From positions 124,001 to 188,000 of the forward strand of contig OZ243107.1 in assembly GCA_965212245.1 (NCBI GenBank): 64,000 nucleotides of DNA, given 5' to 3'. Shown here in pieces: positions 17,413-24,292 of this stretch (position 1 is the stretch's first letter; each line of letters starts with the position of its first letter). The notes beneath the pieces are model-generated. The model was not told where the DNA came from. It ran no database searches and was given only the letters and a program-made list of their open reading frames with translations. Position numbers and translations under genes: made by a program. Origin of the DNA: CAKZNE01 sp040222435. Lineage in GTDB: Bacteria; Bacteroidota; Bacteroidia; Flavobacteriales; Schleiferiaceae.

Positions 17413-17932
17413 TCCAGATCAGTAAGTATTCCTCACCTCTGAACTCTTGTTTGGCTGCTTCTGCTTCAGAATAGATCAAAAAACGAATTTTTCTACCGGA
17501 AAGCTTCTCAGACTTATCTATTAATTTAAGCAAATAGCTTTTGTCAGGGTTTCCAACAAATATCAAATCTATCACGCTACTGTCCAAACCTTGTGCAAGT
17601 TCACCGGTAACGTACACCTTTTTGAGGTCACCCAGGCGTTCAATTATATTTTCTACAATTTGATCAAGACCGGTATGCTTCAGAATAATGCCTTGCAATT
17701 CTTTGAATAACGGGTGCGACCTGCGAGCCTTAAATATCTTTCGGTTCCCCTGGCTTTCTGCTTCCAGCAAACCGGCTTCTTCAAAACGGTTAAGCTCTAT
17801 GCGTATAGAGTTTGTGCTTTCTCCGAATTCTGTCTCCAATGACCTTAAATAAGCTCTGGATTCGGGATTTAAAAAAAACTTAATCAGGAGTTTAACCCTG
17901 GTTTTTGAAGATATGAGAGTATCGAGTATCAA
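17402..17932 (-). CDS. Winged-helix (ArsR-like) regulator with nucleotidyltransferase-like domain
   Basis: The 176-residue product begins with an ArsR/MarR-type winged helix: ILDTLISSKTRVKLLIKFF, SLETEFGESTNSIRIELNRF as helix-turn-helix and LLEAESQGNRKIFKA as the wing. The C-terminal half (KKVYVTGELAQGLDSSVIDL) resembles a nucleotidyltransferase fold with G-x-x-A-x-G in place of the GS...D active site, so it is likely inactive or a ligand sensor. Such genes often precede upxY in capsule loci of Bacteroidota. Start is TTG 17932, since the only close ATG is followed by a stop. It is first in its operon and may bind the palindrome at 17995-18015. Confidence 0.75.
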   Translation of the reverse strand: MILDTLISSKTRVKLLIKFFLNPESRAYLRSLETEFGESTNSIRIELNRFEEAGLLEAESQGNRKIFKARRSHPLFKELQGIILKHTGLDQIVENIIERLGDLKKVYVTGELAQGLDSSVIDLIFVGNPDKSYLLKLIDKSEKLSGRKIRFLIYSEAEAAKQEFRGEEYLLIWNER

Positions 17933-17952
17933 CTATATTACATTTAGCTAAT

Positions 17953-17964
17953 CACGGCTTCGCC
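17953..17964 (-). promoter_or_regulatory. ops-like element in the UpxY operon leader (tentative)
   Basis: On the minus strand this reads GGCGAAGCCGTG. By eye it matches the enterobacterial RfaH-recruiting ops element (GGCGGTAGCGTG) at 8 of 12 positions, including the GGCG start and the GTG end, and it can fold into a GGC/GCC mini-hairpin with a GAA loop. It sits about 20 nt upstream of the first codon in the leader of an operon that encodes a NusG paralogue. The similarity may be accidental. Confidence 0.3.
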
Positions 17965-17966
17965 TG

Positions 17967-17989
17967 GTCACTCCCACAACAGGAGTAAC
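17967..17989 (-). promoter_or_regulatory. Leader hairpin upstream of the winged-helix/upxY operon
   Basis: Arms GTCACTCC (17967-17974) and GGAGTAAC (17982-17989) pair over seven of eight positions with a seven-nt loop. No T tract follows on the minus strand, so it is not a plain intrinsic terminator. It lies in the predicted leader between the palindrome and the start codon and may be a pause or regulatory hairpin. Confidence 0.4.
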
Positions 17990-17994
17990 TAAGA

Positions 17995-18015
17995 TTGAGT
18001 AAATATATTACTCAA
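17995..18015. promoter_or_regulatory. Perfect palindrome just downstream of the capsule operon promoter
   Basis: Two 8-nt arms, TTGAGTAA and TTACTCAA, are exact inverted repeats separated by the five bases ATATA. The site starts only about ten bases past the predicted -7 element (18033-18026), so it would cover the transcription start region. Its size and symmetry fit the binding site of a dimeric winged-helix regulator, and the first gene of the operon encodes such a protein. It could also fold as a small RNA hairpin. Binding by that protein is inference. Confidence 0.5.
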
Positions 18016-18025
18016 TAAGTGTGTG

Positions 18026-18033
18026 CAAATATA
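18026..18033 (-). promoter_or_regulatory. Bacteroidota -7 element for the winged-helix/upxY capsule operon
   Basis: The minus strand reads TATATTTG, a match to the TAnnTTTG consensus of Bacteroidota sigma-A promoters. The expected -33 TTG is not clean; a T-rich run lies at about the right distance. Transcription would start near 18020 and give a leader of about 85-90 nt before the TTG start codon at 17932. Confidence 0.5.
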
Positions 18034-18068
18034 TAAATACCCTTAAAAACCGGGTGTTAAGAAATAAA

Positions 18069-18106
18069 AAAGCCGCTTTTAAATTTTTTAACATAAAAGC
18101 GGCTTT
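18069..18106 (-). terminator. Intrinsic terminator after wzc
   Basis: Twelve-base arms (AAAGCCGCTTTT at 18069-18080 and its complement at 18095-18106) form a strong hairpin. On the minus strand it is followed by a run of T. It lies 25 nt past the stop of the wzc-like gene and separates that transcription unit from the capsule operon that begins near 18020. Confidence 0.85.
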
Positions 18107-18130
18107 CCAAATTCTAAATATCTTCTGTAC

Positions 18131-20593
18131 TTATTTCTTTTTCTTCCTTTTCAATCTCCCAAAAATATTTCTGCTGGAGGACTCATTCTCTACATATCCA
18201 TACCCGTAACCATAGCCATACCCGTAACCATAACCATAATTATAGTAACCGTAGCCCGACTCCACCACCACATCATTTAGGATCATGGCAATATTACTTA
18301 CAGATCCTTCTCTATACTTATCGTCTATCAACTTCATATATCCCTTGGGTGTGTATTGCTGACGAACCACAAACAGGTTAATATCAGAATACTTCATAAT
18401 GTCAAAAGCATCAGCCACCAAACCTACGGGCGGGGTATCAAAAACGATGTACTCATACCTTTCCTTCAAGGCCTTCATCATGCCTTCACACCTGGCTCCC
18501 AGTATAAGTTCTGATGGGTTAGGCGGAACCGGTCCTGCACTAATCAAATCAAGATTATTAATAGCTGTAGGCTGAATTATTTCTTCCAGTTCATCTCTTC
18601 CTGCCAGGTAAGATGAAACTCCCTTGGCATTGCTTAGATCAAAATCATTATAAATTTTCGGTTTCCGAAGGTCAAGTCCCACCAACACCGTTTTCTTATT
18701 GGATAGTGCGATTGCAGAAGCCAGGTTGATTGAGTTATAGGTTTTACCTTCTCCACCAATGGATGAAGTAATTAAAATACTGGTCCCAATTCCGGCTTCC
18801 TGCCTTTCCTTATCATCTGCACCCATGAATTTAAGATTAGACCGGAGAGCCCTGAAGTTCTCTGCAGCCGCAGACTTAGGATGATTAACTACCGTAGTAT
18901 TGGTGTCTTTTGTATTGTGCCCCACCATACCCAGAATAGGAAGACTGGAGATTTTTTCCAGCATGGAGAGTGATTGTACCTTATCATTAAGGAACAACCT
19001 TAAAAACATAATACCTATCGGCACCAAAAGCCCCAGCATCATGGCAATCAGGTATACTCTGTTTTTATTGGGAAATATAGGAGACCTGTCCGTTCTGGCA
19101 TAATCAATAACCGTACTACTTGACCGGTTGGATGCAATGGCGATTCCGGCTTCCGCTTTTTTCTCCATGAGAAAAACGAATAAGTTCTCATTGAGTTCGA
19201 ACTGACGCTCAATATTAAGCAGGTCCATTTCTTCTTCGGGCAGTTCTGACAAGTCAGATTGTATTCCCTGTAGCTTGTTTCTTAACTGAGCGATTTTTGA
19301 TTTATTCCGCTCCTTTATTCCTTTGATCAGATCGCGCAACTGACTTTTGAGATAGGAGATTTCTACTTTAAGGTTTTTGAGAATGGGATTATCATCAGAT
19401 ACCGAAGTCTGTAAACTTGCTTTACGCGTCTCCAGGTTCATCAATTGTCCCATCACATTTTCTACAGACTTATCTTCAAAACTCACCGGAATGATGGGCT
19501 GTTCACTCAGTTTTTCACTTTCAAGATAATCTTCAATATAAAGGATGTAGTTTTTCTCAATCTCAGCTACTGTAAGTTGCTTTTCCAGTTCAGTGATCCT
19601 CTCATAGAATTTCTGCCCTTTAAGTGAAACATCCACTATCATTTTATCTGAGCGGAAATCAGCTAGCTGTGTTTCTATGGTACGCAGCGTATCTCCTACC
19701 CTGTTTAATTCGGAGGTTACGAAGTCCAAAGTATTTTTGGCCATTTCATTTTTCACCTCCAACCCAAAATCCAGATACTCATTTAGTAGCTCATTCAGAA
19801 AGGCTTTGATCTTATCCGAGTTTTCACCGGTGGCTATAATATCAACCGCAGAACTTCCCTTAGCGGTAGGTCCCACATCTAAGCTACGATGCCATTTTCT
19901 GGCAATATCCTGTATAGACTGAAATTTTACTGCCAGTGGTTTAAATGTATTGTCATTTTTACGAACAATACGGAACCTGAGATAGTCTGACTCATACCAT
20001 TCACCTTCTCCGAGTTCAAGTGACGTGGCGATAGATTCATCCAGATTCTCAGGAGCATCACTAAACTCAAATGTCCGGAAGTCATAAAAAGTAGGAATGG
20101 CTCCTGTATTGGTGACATTTACACTAAAAACCTTGGGACTTTTTTCAGATATCGTAAGTCCAAAATTGATGGCCTGCAAATGATTGGAGTCCAATTCAAT
20201 TTCAATAGGTACATTATTATAAAGCTCAGTTACCCTTACCCGTCCTTCAGTCCAGTATTCTATACCAAAATTCAAATTCTTGAGCGTACGCTCAGTCATG
20301 GCCAGGGATTTTATAATCACCACCTCATTTTCAAATGTTAAACGAGGGTTGTAATAGCCAATAGCTTCCATCACACTGGAAAGGCTGCTGGTATTCTCCG
20401 ACTCGATCAATAAAATGGATTTCGACCTGTATATCTCCTTGGTATAACGGTTATAAATAAAAGCTATACCTAATGCTATACCTACACATATAAGCAGGTA
20501 AGGCCATATATTGAGAATTTTAAATACGTAATACCGCAAATCCAACTTTTCATCATTGGAATCCTCTAAGCCATTATTAATCTTTTCCTGCAT
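18131..20593 (-). CDS. wzc: Wzc-like polysaccharide co-polymerase and BY-kinase
   Basis: The 820-residue inner-membrane protein has an N-terminal Wzz domain with a first membrane helix near residues 30-50 (LNIWPYLLICVGIALGIAF), a long periplasmic coiled coil, a second helix around 520-540, and a cytoplasmic BY-kinase: Walker A SSIGGEGKTY near 612, Walker A' VLVGLDLRKPK near 638, Walker B YIVFDTPPVG near 718. The tail (about residues 777-800) is a run of Gly-Tyr repeats followed by a basic end, taking the place of the Tyr cluster autophosphorylated in Wzc. It controls chain length and export together with the Wza-like lipoprotein, whose gene ends two nt upstream. Confidence 0.93.
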   Translation of the reverse strand: MQEKINNGLEDSNDEKLDLRYYVFKILNIWPYLLICVGIALGIAFIYNRYTKEIYRSKSILLIESENTSSLSSVMEAIGYYNPRLTFENEVVIIKSLAMTERTLKNLNFGIEYWTEGRVRVTELYNNVPIEIELDSNHLQAINFGLTISEKSPKVFSVNVTNTGAIPTFYDFRTFEFSDAPENLDESIATSLELGEGEWYESDYLRFRIVRKNDNTFKPLAVKFQSIQDIARKWHRSLDVGPTAKGSSAVDIIATGENSDKIKAFLNELLNEYLDFGLEVKNEMAKNTLDFVTSELNRVGDTLRTIETQLADFRSDKMIVDVSLKGQKFYERITELEKQLTVAEIEKNYILYIEDYLESEKLSEQPIIPVSFEDKSVENVMGQLMNLETRKASLQTSVSDDNPILKNLKVEISYLKSQLRDLIKGIKERNKSKIAQLRNKLQGIQSDLSELPEEEMDLLNIERQFELNENLFVFLMEKKAEAGIAIASNRSSSTVIDYARTDRSPIFPNKNRVYLIAMMLGLLVPIGIMFLRLFLNDKVQSLSMLEKISSLPILGMVGHNTKDTNTTVVNHPKSAAAENFRALRSNLKFMGADDKERQEAGIGTSILITSSIGGEGKTYNSINLASAIALSNKKTVLVGLDLRKPKIYNDFDLSNAKGVSSYLAGRDELEEIIQPTAINNLDLISAGPVPPNPSELILGARCEGMMKALKERYEYIVFDTPPVGLVADAFDIMKYSDINLFVVRQQYTPKGYMKLIDDKYREGSVSNIAMILNDVVVESGYGYYNYGYGYGYGYGYGYGYVENESSSRNIFGRLKRKKKK
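18195..18246. repeat. Short tandem repeat coding for the Gly-Tyr tail of Wzc
   Basis: The plus strand shows alternating hexamers CCATAC/CCGTAA/CCATAG and variants, which encode repeated Tyr-Gly dipeptides on the minus strand. Slightly different hexamers are interleaved, so the tract is imperfect. Gain or loss of whole hexamers would keep the frame and change the number of phosphorylatable Tyr residues. Confidence 0.8.
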
Positions 20594-20595
20594 GG

Positions 20596-21378
20596 TTAAA
20601 AGCGCTGTAGATTGGTTATGATAAGTAGGGTACTTGACAAAATGGTAAGAACCGAGGCGATAGTGGCAAAACCCGTGGTTCCGATTCCAAGAGACTTGGC
20701 GGGCAGGGGTTTGATATTTATCACATCATTAGGTAAAATATAAAAATAGGGACTCTGCACTACGGACCGGTCAGTCAGGTTAACCTCGTAGAATTCTACT
20801 CCTCCCTGCGATTGCCTCATAATTTGAACAGAAGCACGATCACCAACCAAAGAAATATCACCACCCATGGCAAGAGCTTCAAAAACATTAACCTGGTTTT
20901 GATAAATAGTGTACTTACCCGGCCTTGAAACTTCTCCAATCAAAGTAAACCGTACACCAGCCAGTTGAACAATTACATTTAATGCTTCATCCTGAAAATA
21001 ATTGGACAACCTCTCCAAAACCACTTTCTTTATTTCTTCTGTGTTCTTTCCTAATACGTACACCTTACCAAGTACGGGTAAATCTATATTACCATCAATA
21101 TCTATTGTATAACCATTCAGGTAAAACATCAGATCACCAGCACCCTGATTTACCGTAGCATTGGCATTTACGTTAAAAATGCCGCTAACCTCCGGGTTAA
21201 AACTGCGAATAGCTACGTTAAGGATGTCGTTCACCTGCACCTCGTACCTGGAATTTGAATAGTTCAGCTGTACGCTATCCAAGGTTCCCACCTCATCCTG
21301 CAAATAAGTCAGTTTTTTTCGGGAAATACATGAGGATAAAAGCAATATGCTCACACAAAATATCAGAATCTTCTTCAT
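20596..21378 (-). CDS. wza: Wza-like polysaccharide export lipoprotein
   Basis: The 260-residue protein has a lipoprotein signal peptide with lipobox LLLSSC (Cys 17). A polysaccharide-export domain follows (VQVNDILNVAIRSFNPEV and GYTIDIDGNIDLPVLGKVYV), then a SLBB domain (RFTLIGEVSRPGKYTIYQNQ) and a C-terminal hydrophobic segment (TIASVLTILSSTLLIITNL). It should form the outer-membrane channel through which the polymer leaves the cell. It is shorter than enterobacterial Wza, normal for Bacteroidota. It sits directly before wzc, and 108 nt after cysN with no terminator between, so it may be cotranscribed with the sulfate genes. Confidence 0.93.
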   Translation of the reverse strand: MKKILIFCVSILLLSSCISRKKLTYLQDEVGTLDSVQLNYSNSRYEVQVNDILNVAIRSFNPEVSGIFNVNANATVNQGAGDLMFYLNGYTIDIDGNIDLPVLGKVYVLGKNTEEIKKVVLERLSNYFQDEALNVIVQLAGVRFTLIGEVSRPGKYTIYQNQVNVFEALAMGGDISLVGDRASVQIMRQSQGGVEFYEVNLTDRSVVQSPYFYILPNDVINIKPLPAKSLGIGTTGFATIASVLTILSSTLLIITNLQRF

Positions 21379-21486
21379 TAAATGGAAGGTTTGAAAAATT
21401 CAGGCGCAAATATAGATGAATAAATATGGTTAGTTAAGCCTGAATGTTATTAAATAGGCGCTCCTTTAAGCTAAAAGTGATGCCTG

Positions 21487-22758
21487 TTAAAGGTTTATCA
21501 TACCGGCCGCCACTGTTTCATTGGTAGCTTCATCAATTAAAATTACACTTCCGGTAATGCGGTTATCCTTGTACTCATCAACCATTAAAGGTTTTGTGGT
21601 ACGCAGGCGAACACGGGCAATATCATTCATCCCCAATTCTTTATCCTCTTCCATACGGTGTAATGTGTTAATATTCACCTTATACAGTATCTCCGTGATC
21701 ATACAGCGCGCCTCATTAGTGGTATGCCTGATGGTGTATTTACCGCGGGCTAAAGGTCCTTTCTTATTAAACCAACACATCATTACATCAATATCCTGGG
21801 TCATTTCAGGCTGATTGTTAGGCCGTACAATCATATCACCCCGGCTAATATCAATATCATCTTCCAGTGTAAGTGAAATGGACATAGGTGAAAAGGCTTC
21901 CTGGTACTCTTCTTCAAAGCAGTGAATACTCTTTACCTTAGAAGTAAAACCGGATGGCAGTACCACTACATCATCACCGGGTTTAAAAACACCTCCTGCT
22001 ACCCGGCCTGCATAACCCCTGTAGTCATGATAGGCATCACTATGCGGACGGATTACGGTTTGCACCGGAAGACGGCAGTCAATATGGTTATGATCACTTC
22101 CAATATGAATAGTTTCAAGGGTATGCAGTAATGTTTCGCCTTTATACCAATCCATGTTTTCCGAACGATTTACCACATTGTCCCCGTGCAAGGCGCTTAT
22201 AGGCACAAAACGAATATCCGTTACATCAAGCTTTGAGGCAAAGTCTTTATACTCCTGCACTACTCTTTTGTAATCTTCCTCATTATAATCCACCAGATCC
22301 ATTTTGTTAATACACACTACCAAGTGTGGGATCTGTAATAAAGAGGCAATAAAAGAATGACGGCAGGTTTGTTCGATAACCCCATTGCGCACATCCACCA
22401 GTATTAAAGCCAGGTTAGCTGTAGAAGCTCCGGTTACCATATTACGGGTATACTGAATATGCCCGGGTGTATCGGCTATAATGAATTTTCGTTGCGGGGT
22501 AGCAAAGTAGCGGTACGCCACATCAATGGTAATACCCTGCTCCCGTTCATCTTTTAACCCATCGGTAAACAGTGAAAGATCCACGTGCTCCAGCCCTCTT
22601 TTAGCGCTACTGTGCTCTACAGCGTCAATCTGATCTTCAAAAATAGATTTGGAGTCATACAACAGACGGCCAATAAGGGTACTCTTCCCATCGTCCACAC
22701 TTCCGGCAGTGGTAAACCTTAGCAATTGCATGTCCAGATAATTGTTCTGCTCAGCCAT
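21487..22758 (-). CDS. cysN: Sulfate adenylyltransferase large subunit
   Basis: The 423-residue GTPase has the elongation-factor fold: P-loop AGSVDDGKSTLIGRLLY, switch region EQGITIDVAYRYF, DTPGHIQYTRNM and NKMDLVDYNE, with C-terminal beta-barrel domains. CysN couples GTP hydrolysis to adenosine 5'-phosphosulfate formation by CysD from ATP and sulfate. There is no fused APS kinase domain, which is supplied by the separate cysC. The gene lies 27 nt after cysD and just before wza. In this place it most probably feeds PAPS to the sulfotransferase(s), since no PAPS reductase or sulfite reductase is seen in the window. Confidence 0.95.
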   Translation of the reverse strand: MAEQNNYLDMQLLRFTTAGSVDDGKSTLIGRLLYDSKSIFEDQIDAVEHSSAKRGLEHVDLSLFTDGLKDEREQGITIDVAYRYFATPQRKFIIADTPGHIQYTRNMVTGASTANLALILVDVRNGVIEQTCRHSFIASLLQIPHLVVCINKMDLVDYNEEDYKRVVQEYKDFASKLDVTDIRFVPISALHGDNVVNRSENMDWYKGETLLHTLETIHIGSDHNHIDCRLPVQTVIRPHSDAYHDYRGYAGRVAGGVFKPGDDVVVLPSGFTSKVKSIHCFEEEYQEAFSPMSISLTLEDDIDISRGDMIVRPNNQPEMTQDIDVMMCWFNKKGPLARGKYTIRHTTNEARCMITEILYKVNINTLHRMEEDKELGMNDIARVRLRTTKPLMVDEYKDNRITGSVILIDEATNETVAAGMINL

Positions 22759-22785
22759 TTTTATACTTTTATTCTAAATGCGTTC

Positions 22786-23688
22786 TTAAAAATATCCTTG
22801 TCTCTTGCGGTCTTCCATAGCGGTCTCGCTACGCTTATCATCAGCACGGTTACCTCTTTCAGTTTGACGGGCCGCTGCTACTTCTTCAACTATTTTAGCC
22901 AGTGTGTCCGCGTCAGATTCTACTCCCCCGGTTATAGTGATGTCTCCCAGCGTACGGAAACGTATTTTTCTCTTTTCTGGTTTTTCAGACTCTTCAAGCT
23001 TAATATGCTCTGATACGGGCAACCAGGAATTGTTACGCCATATGACCTCACGTTCATGGGCTATGTATAAGGAGGGAATATCAATATTCTCCATCAGGAT
23101 GTATTGCCACACATCCATCTCGGTCCAGTTACTGATCGGGAACACCCGGAAGTGCTCACCCATATTCTTTTTGCCATTAAAGAGGTTCCAAAGTTCCGGC
23201 CTTTGATTCTTGGGGTCCCACTGACCAAAGTCATCACGATGAGAGAAAAAACGCTCCTTGGCACGGGCTTTCTCCTCATCTCTGCGGGCTCCTCCCATAC
23301 AGGCATCAAACTCATTACTCTCTATAGTATCTAATAGTGTAGTAGTTTGCAAAGCATTACGGCTGGCGCTCTTTCCGGTTTCTTCACGTACCCGGCCATC
23401 GTCAATTGACTTCTGTACTGAACCCACCATCAGCTGTACTCCCAGTTTTTTAACCAGTCTATCCCTGAACTCCATGGTTTCGGGGAAGTTATGCCCGGTG
23501 TCAATATGAACCAATGGAAAAGGTATACGGGCCGGCCAAAATGCTTTTTTAGCCAAATGAGTAAGAACAATAGAATCTTTACCTCCACTAAACAAAATGG
23601 CTGGCTTTTCAAATTGAGCGTACACTTCGCGCATCACGAAGATGGATTCCGCTTCCAGTTCTTTTAAGTGGGTAAGTGAATACCGCAT
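22786..23688 (-). CDS. cysD: Sulfate adenylyltransferase small subunit
   Basis: The 300-residue protein has the PP-loop FSGGKDSIVLTHLAKKAF and LVHIDTGHNFPETMEFRD typical of CysD, with the C-terminal RFRTLGDITITGGVESDADT and RQGYF end. It is the ATP sulfurylase subunit which adenylates sulfate, working in complex with CysN. It is packed tightly: its ATG at 23688 is one base after the stop of cysC and its stop is 27 nt before cysN. The gene order permease, cysC, cysD, cysN, wza, wzc suggests coordinated expression of sulfate activation and polymer export. Confidence 0.96.
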   Translation of the reverse strand: MRYSLTHLKELEAESIFVMREVYAQFEKPAILFSGGKDSIVLTHLAKKAFWPARIPFPLVHIDTGHNFPETMEFRDRLVKKLGVQLMVGSVQKSIDDGRVREETGKSASRNALQTTTLLDTIESNEFDACMGGARRDEEKARAKERFFSHRDDFGQWDPKNQRPELWNLFNGKKNMGEHFRVFPISNWTEMDVWQYILMENIDIPSLYIAHEREVIWRNNSWLPVSEHIKLEESEKPEKRKIRFRTLGDITITGGVESDADTLAKIVEEVAAARQTERGNRADDKRSETAMEDRKRQGYF

Positions 23689-23689
23689 T

Positions 23690-24292
23690 TTATTTCAATT
23701 TTAATTTTTCATTCAATAATTCCCCAATAGCTTTCACTCCTTCTTCAATAGACTGGAGGTGGGTTTGCACCCGGACATCTGGGTTTTCCGGAGCTTCAAA
23801 AGGTGCACTAATACCGGTAAAATTGGATATTTCCCCTGCTCGTGCTTTCTTATAAAGCCCTTTCACGTCTCTTTTTTCGCATTCTTCCACCGGGCAGTCT
23901 ACAAATACCTCTATGTAGTGATCATCACCCAATAAATTCCGTACAAACTCTCTTTCTTCCCGGTAGGGCGATACAAAAGCTGCTAAAGTAATAAGTCCTG
24001 CATCATCCATCAACTTGCATACTTCTCCTATTCTGCGGATGTTTTCTTTGCGGGATCCGGCTGAAAAGTCAAGATCATTATTAAGACCTGTACGCACATT
24101 ATCCCCGTCAAGCAAGTAGGTATGGAAACCACGGTTAGTCAGCTCTACTTCCAAAGCATTGGCCAGCGTAGATTTGCCGGAACCGGATAATCCGGTAAAC
24201 CACACCACACAAGAGTTATGTCCCTTAGTCTGGGCCCGGTTTTCACGTTTTACGTGATGATCATGCGGAATGATGTGTAGTTTCTCCTTCAT
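23690..24292 (-). CDS. cysC: Adenylylsulfate (APS) kinase
   Basis: The 200-residue protein contains the P-loop WFTGLSGSGKSTLANALE, LLDGDNVRTGLNNDLDFS and ITLAAFVSPYREER, all diagnostic for APS kinase, and ends at the normal length. It phosphorylates APS at the 3' position with ATP to make PAPS, the universal sulfate donor. It overlaps the stop of the SLC13-type permease (ATGA) and abuts cysD. Stand-alone CysC next to CysN/CysD without reductase genes favours a role in sulfation rather than cysteine synthesis. Confidence 0.95.
   Translation of the reverse strand: MKEKLHIIPHDHHVKRENRAQTKGHNSCVVWFTGLSGSGKSTLANALEVELTNRGFHTYLLDGDNVRTGLNNDLDFSAGSRKENIRRIGEVCKLMDDAGLITLAAFVSPYREEREFVRNLLGDDHYIEVFVDCPVEECEKRDVKGLYKKARAGEISNFTGISAPFEAPENPDVRVQTHLQSIEEGVKAIGELLNEKLKLK

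Noticed and set aside
18195..18246. CRISPR-like short repeats
   Set aside because: Units are six bases without spacers and lie in frame within the wzc coding sequence.
21487..24292. Assimilatory sulfate reduction operon for cysteine
   Set aside because: cysN, cysD and cysC are present, but no PAPS reductase or sulfite reductase is in the window and the genes adjoin wza/wzc; a sulfation role fits better, though not proven.
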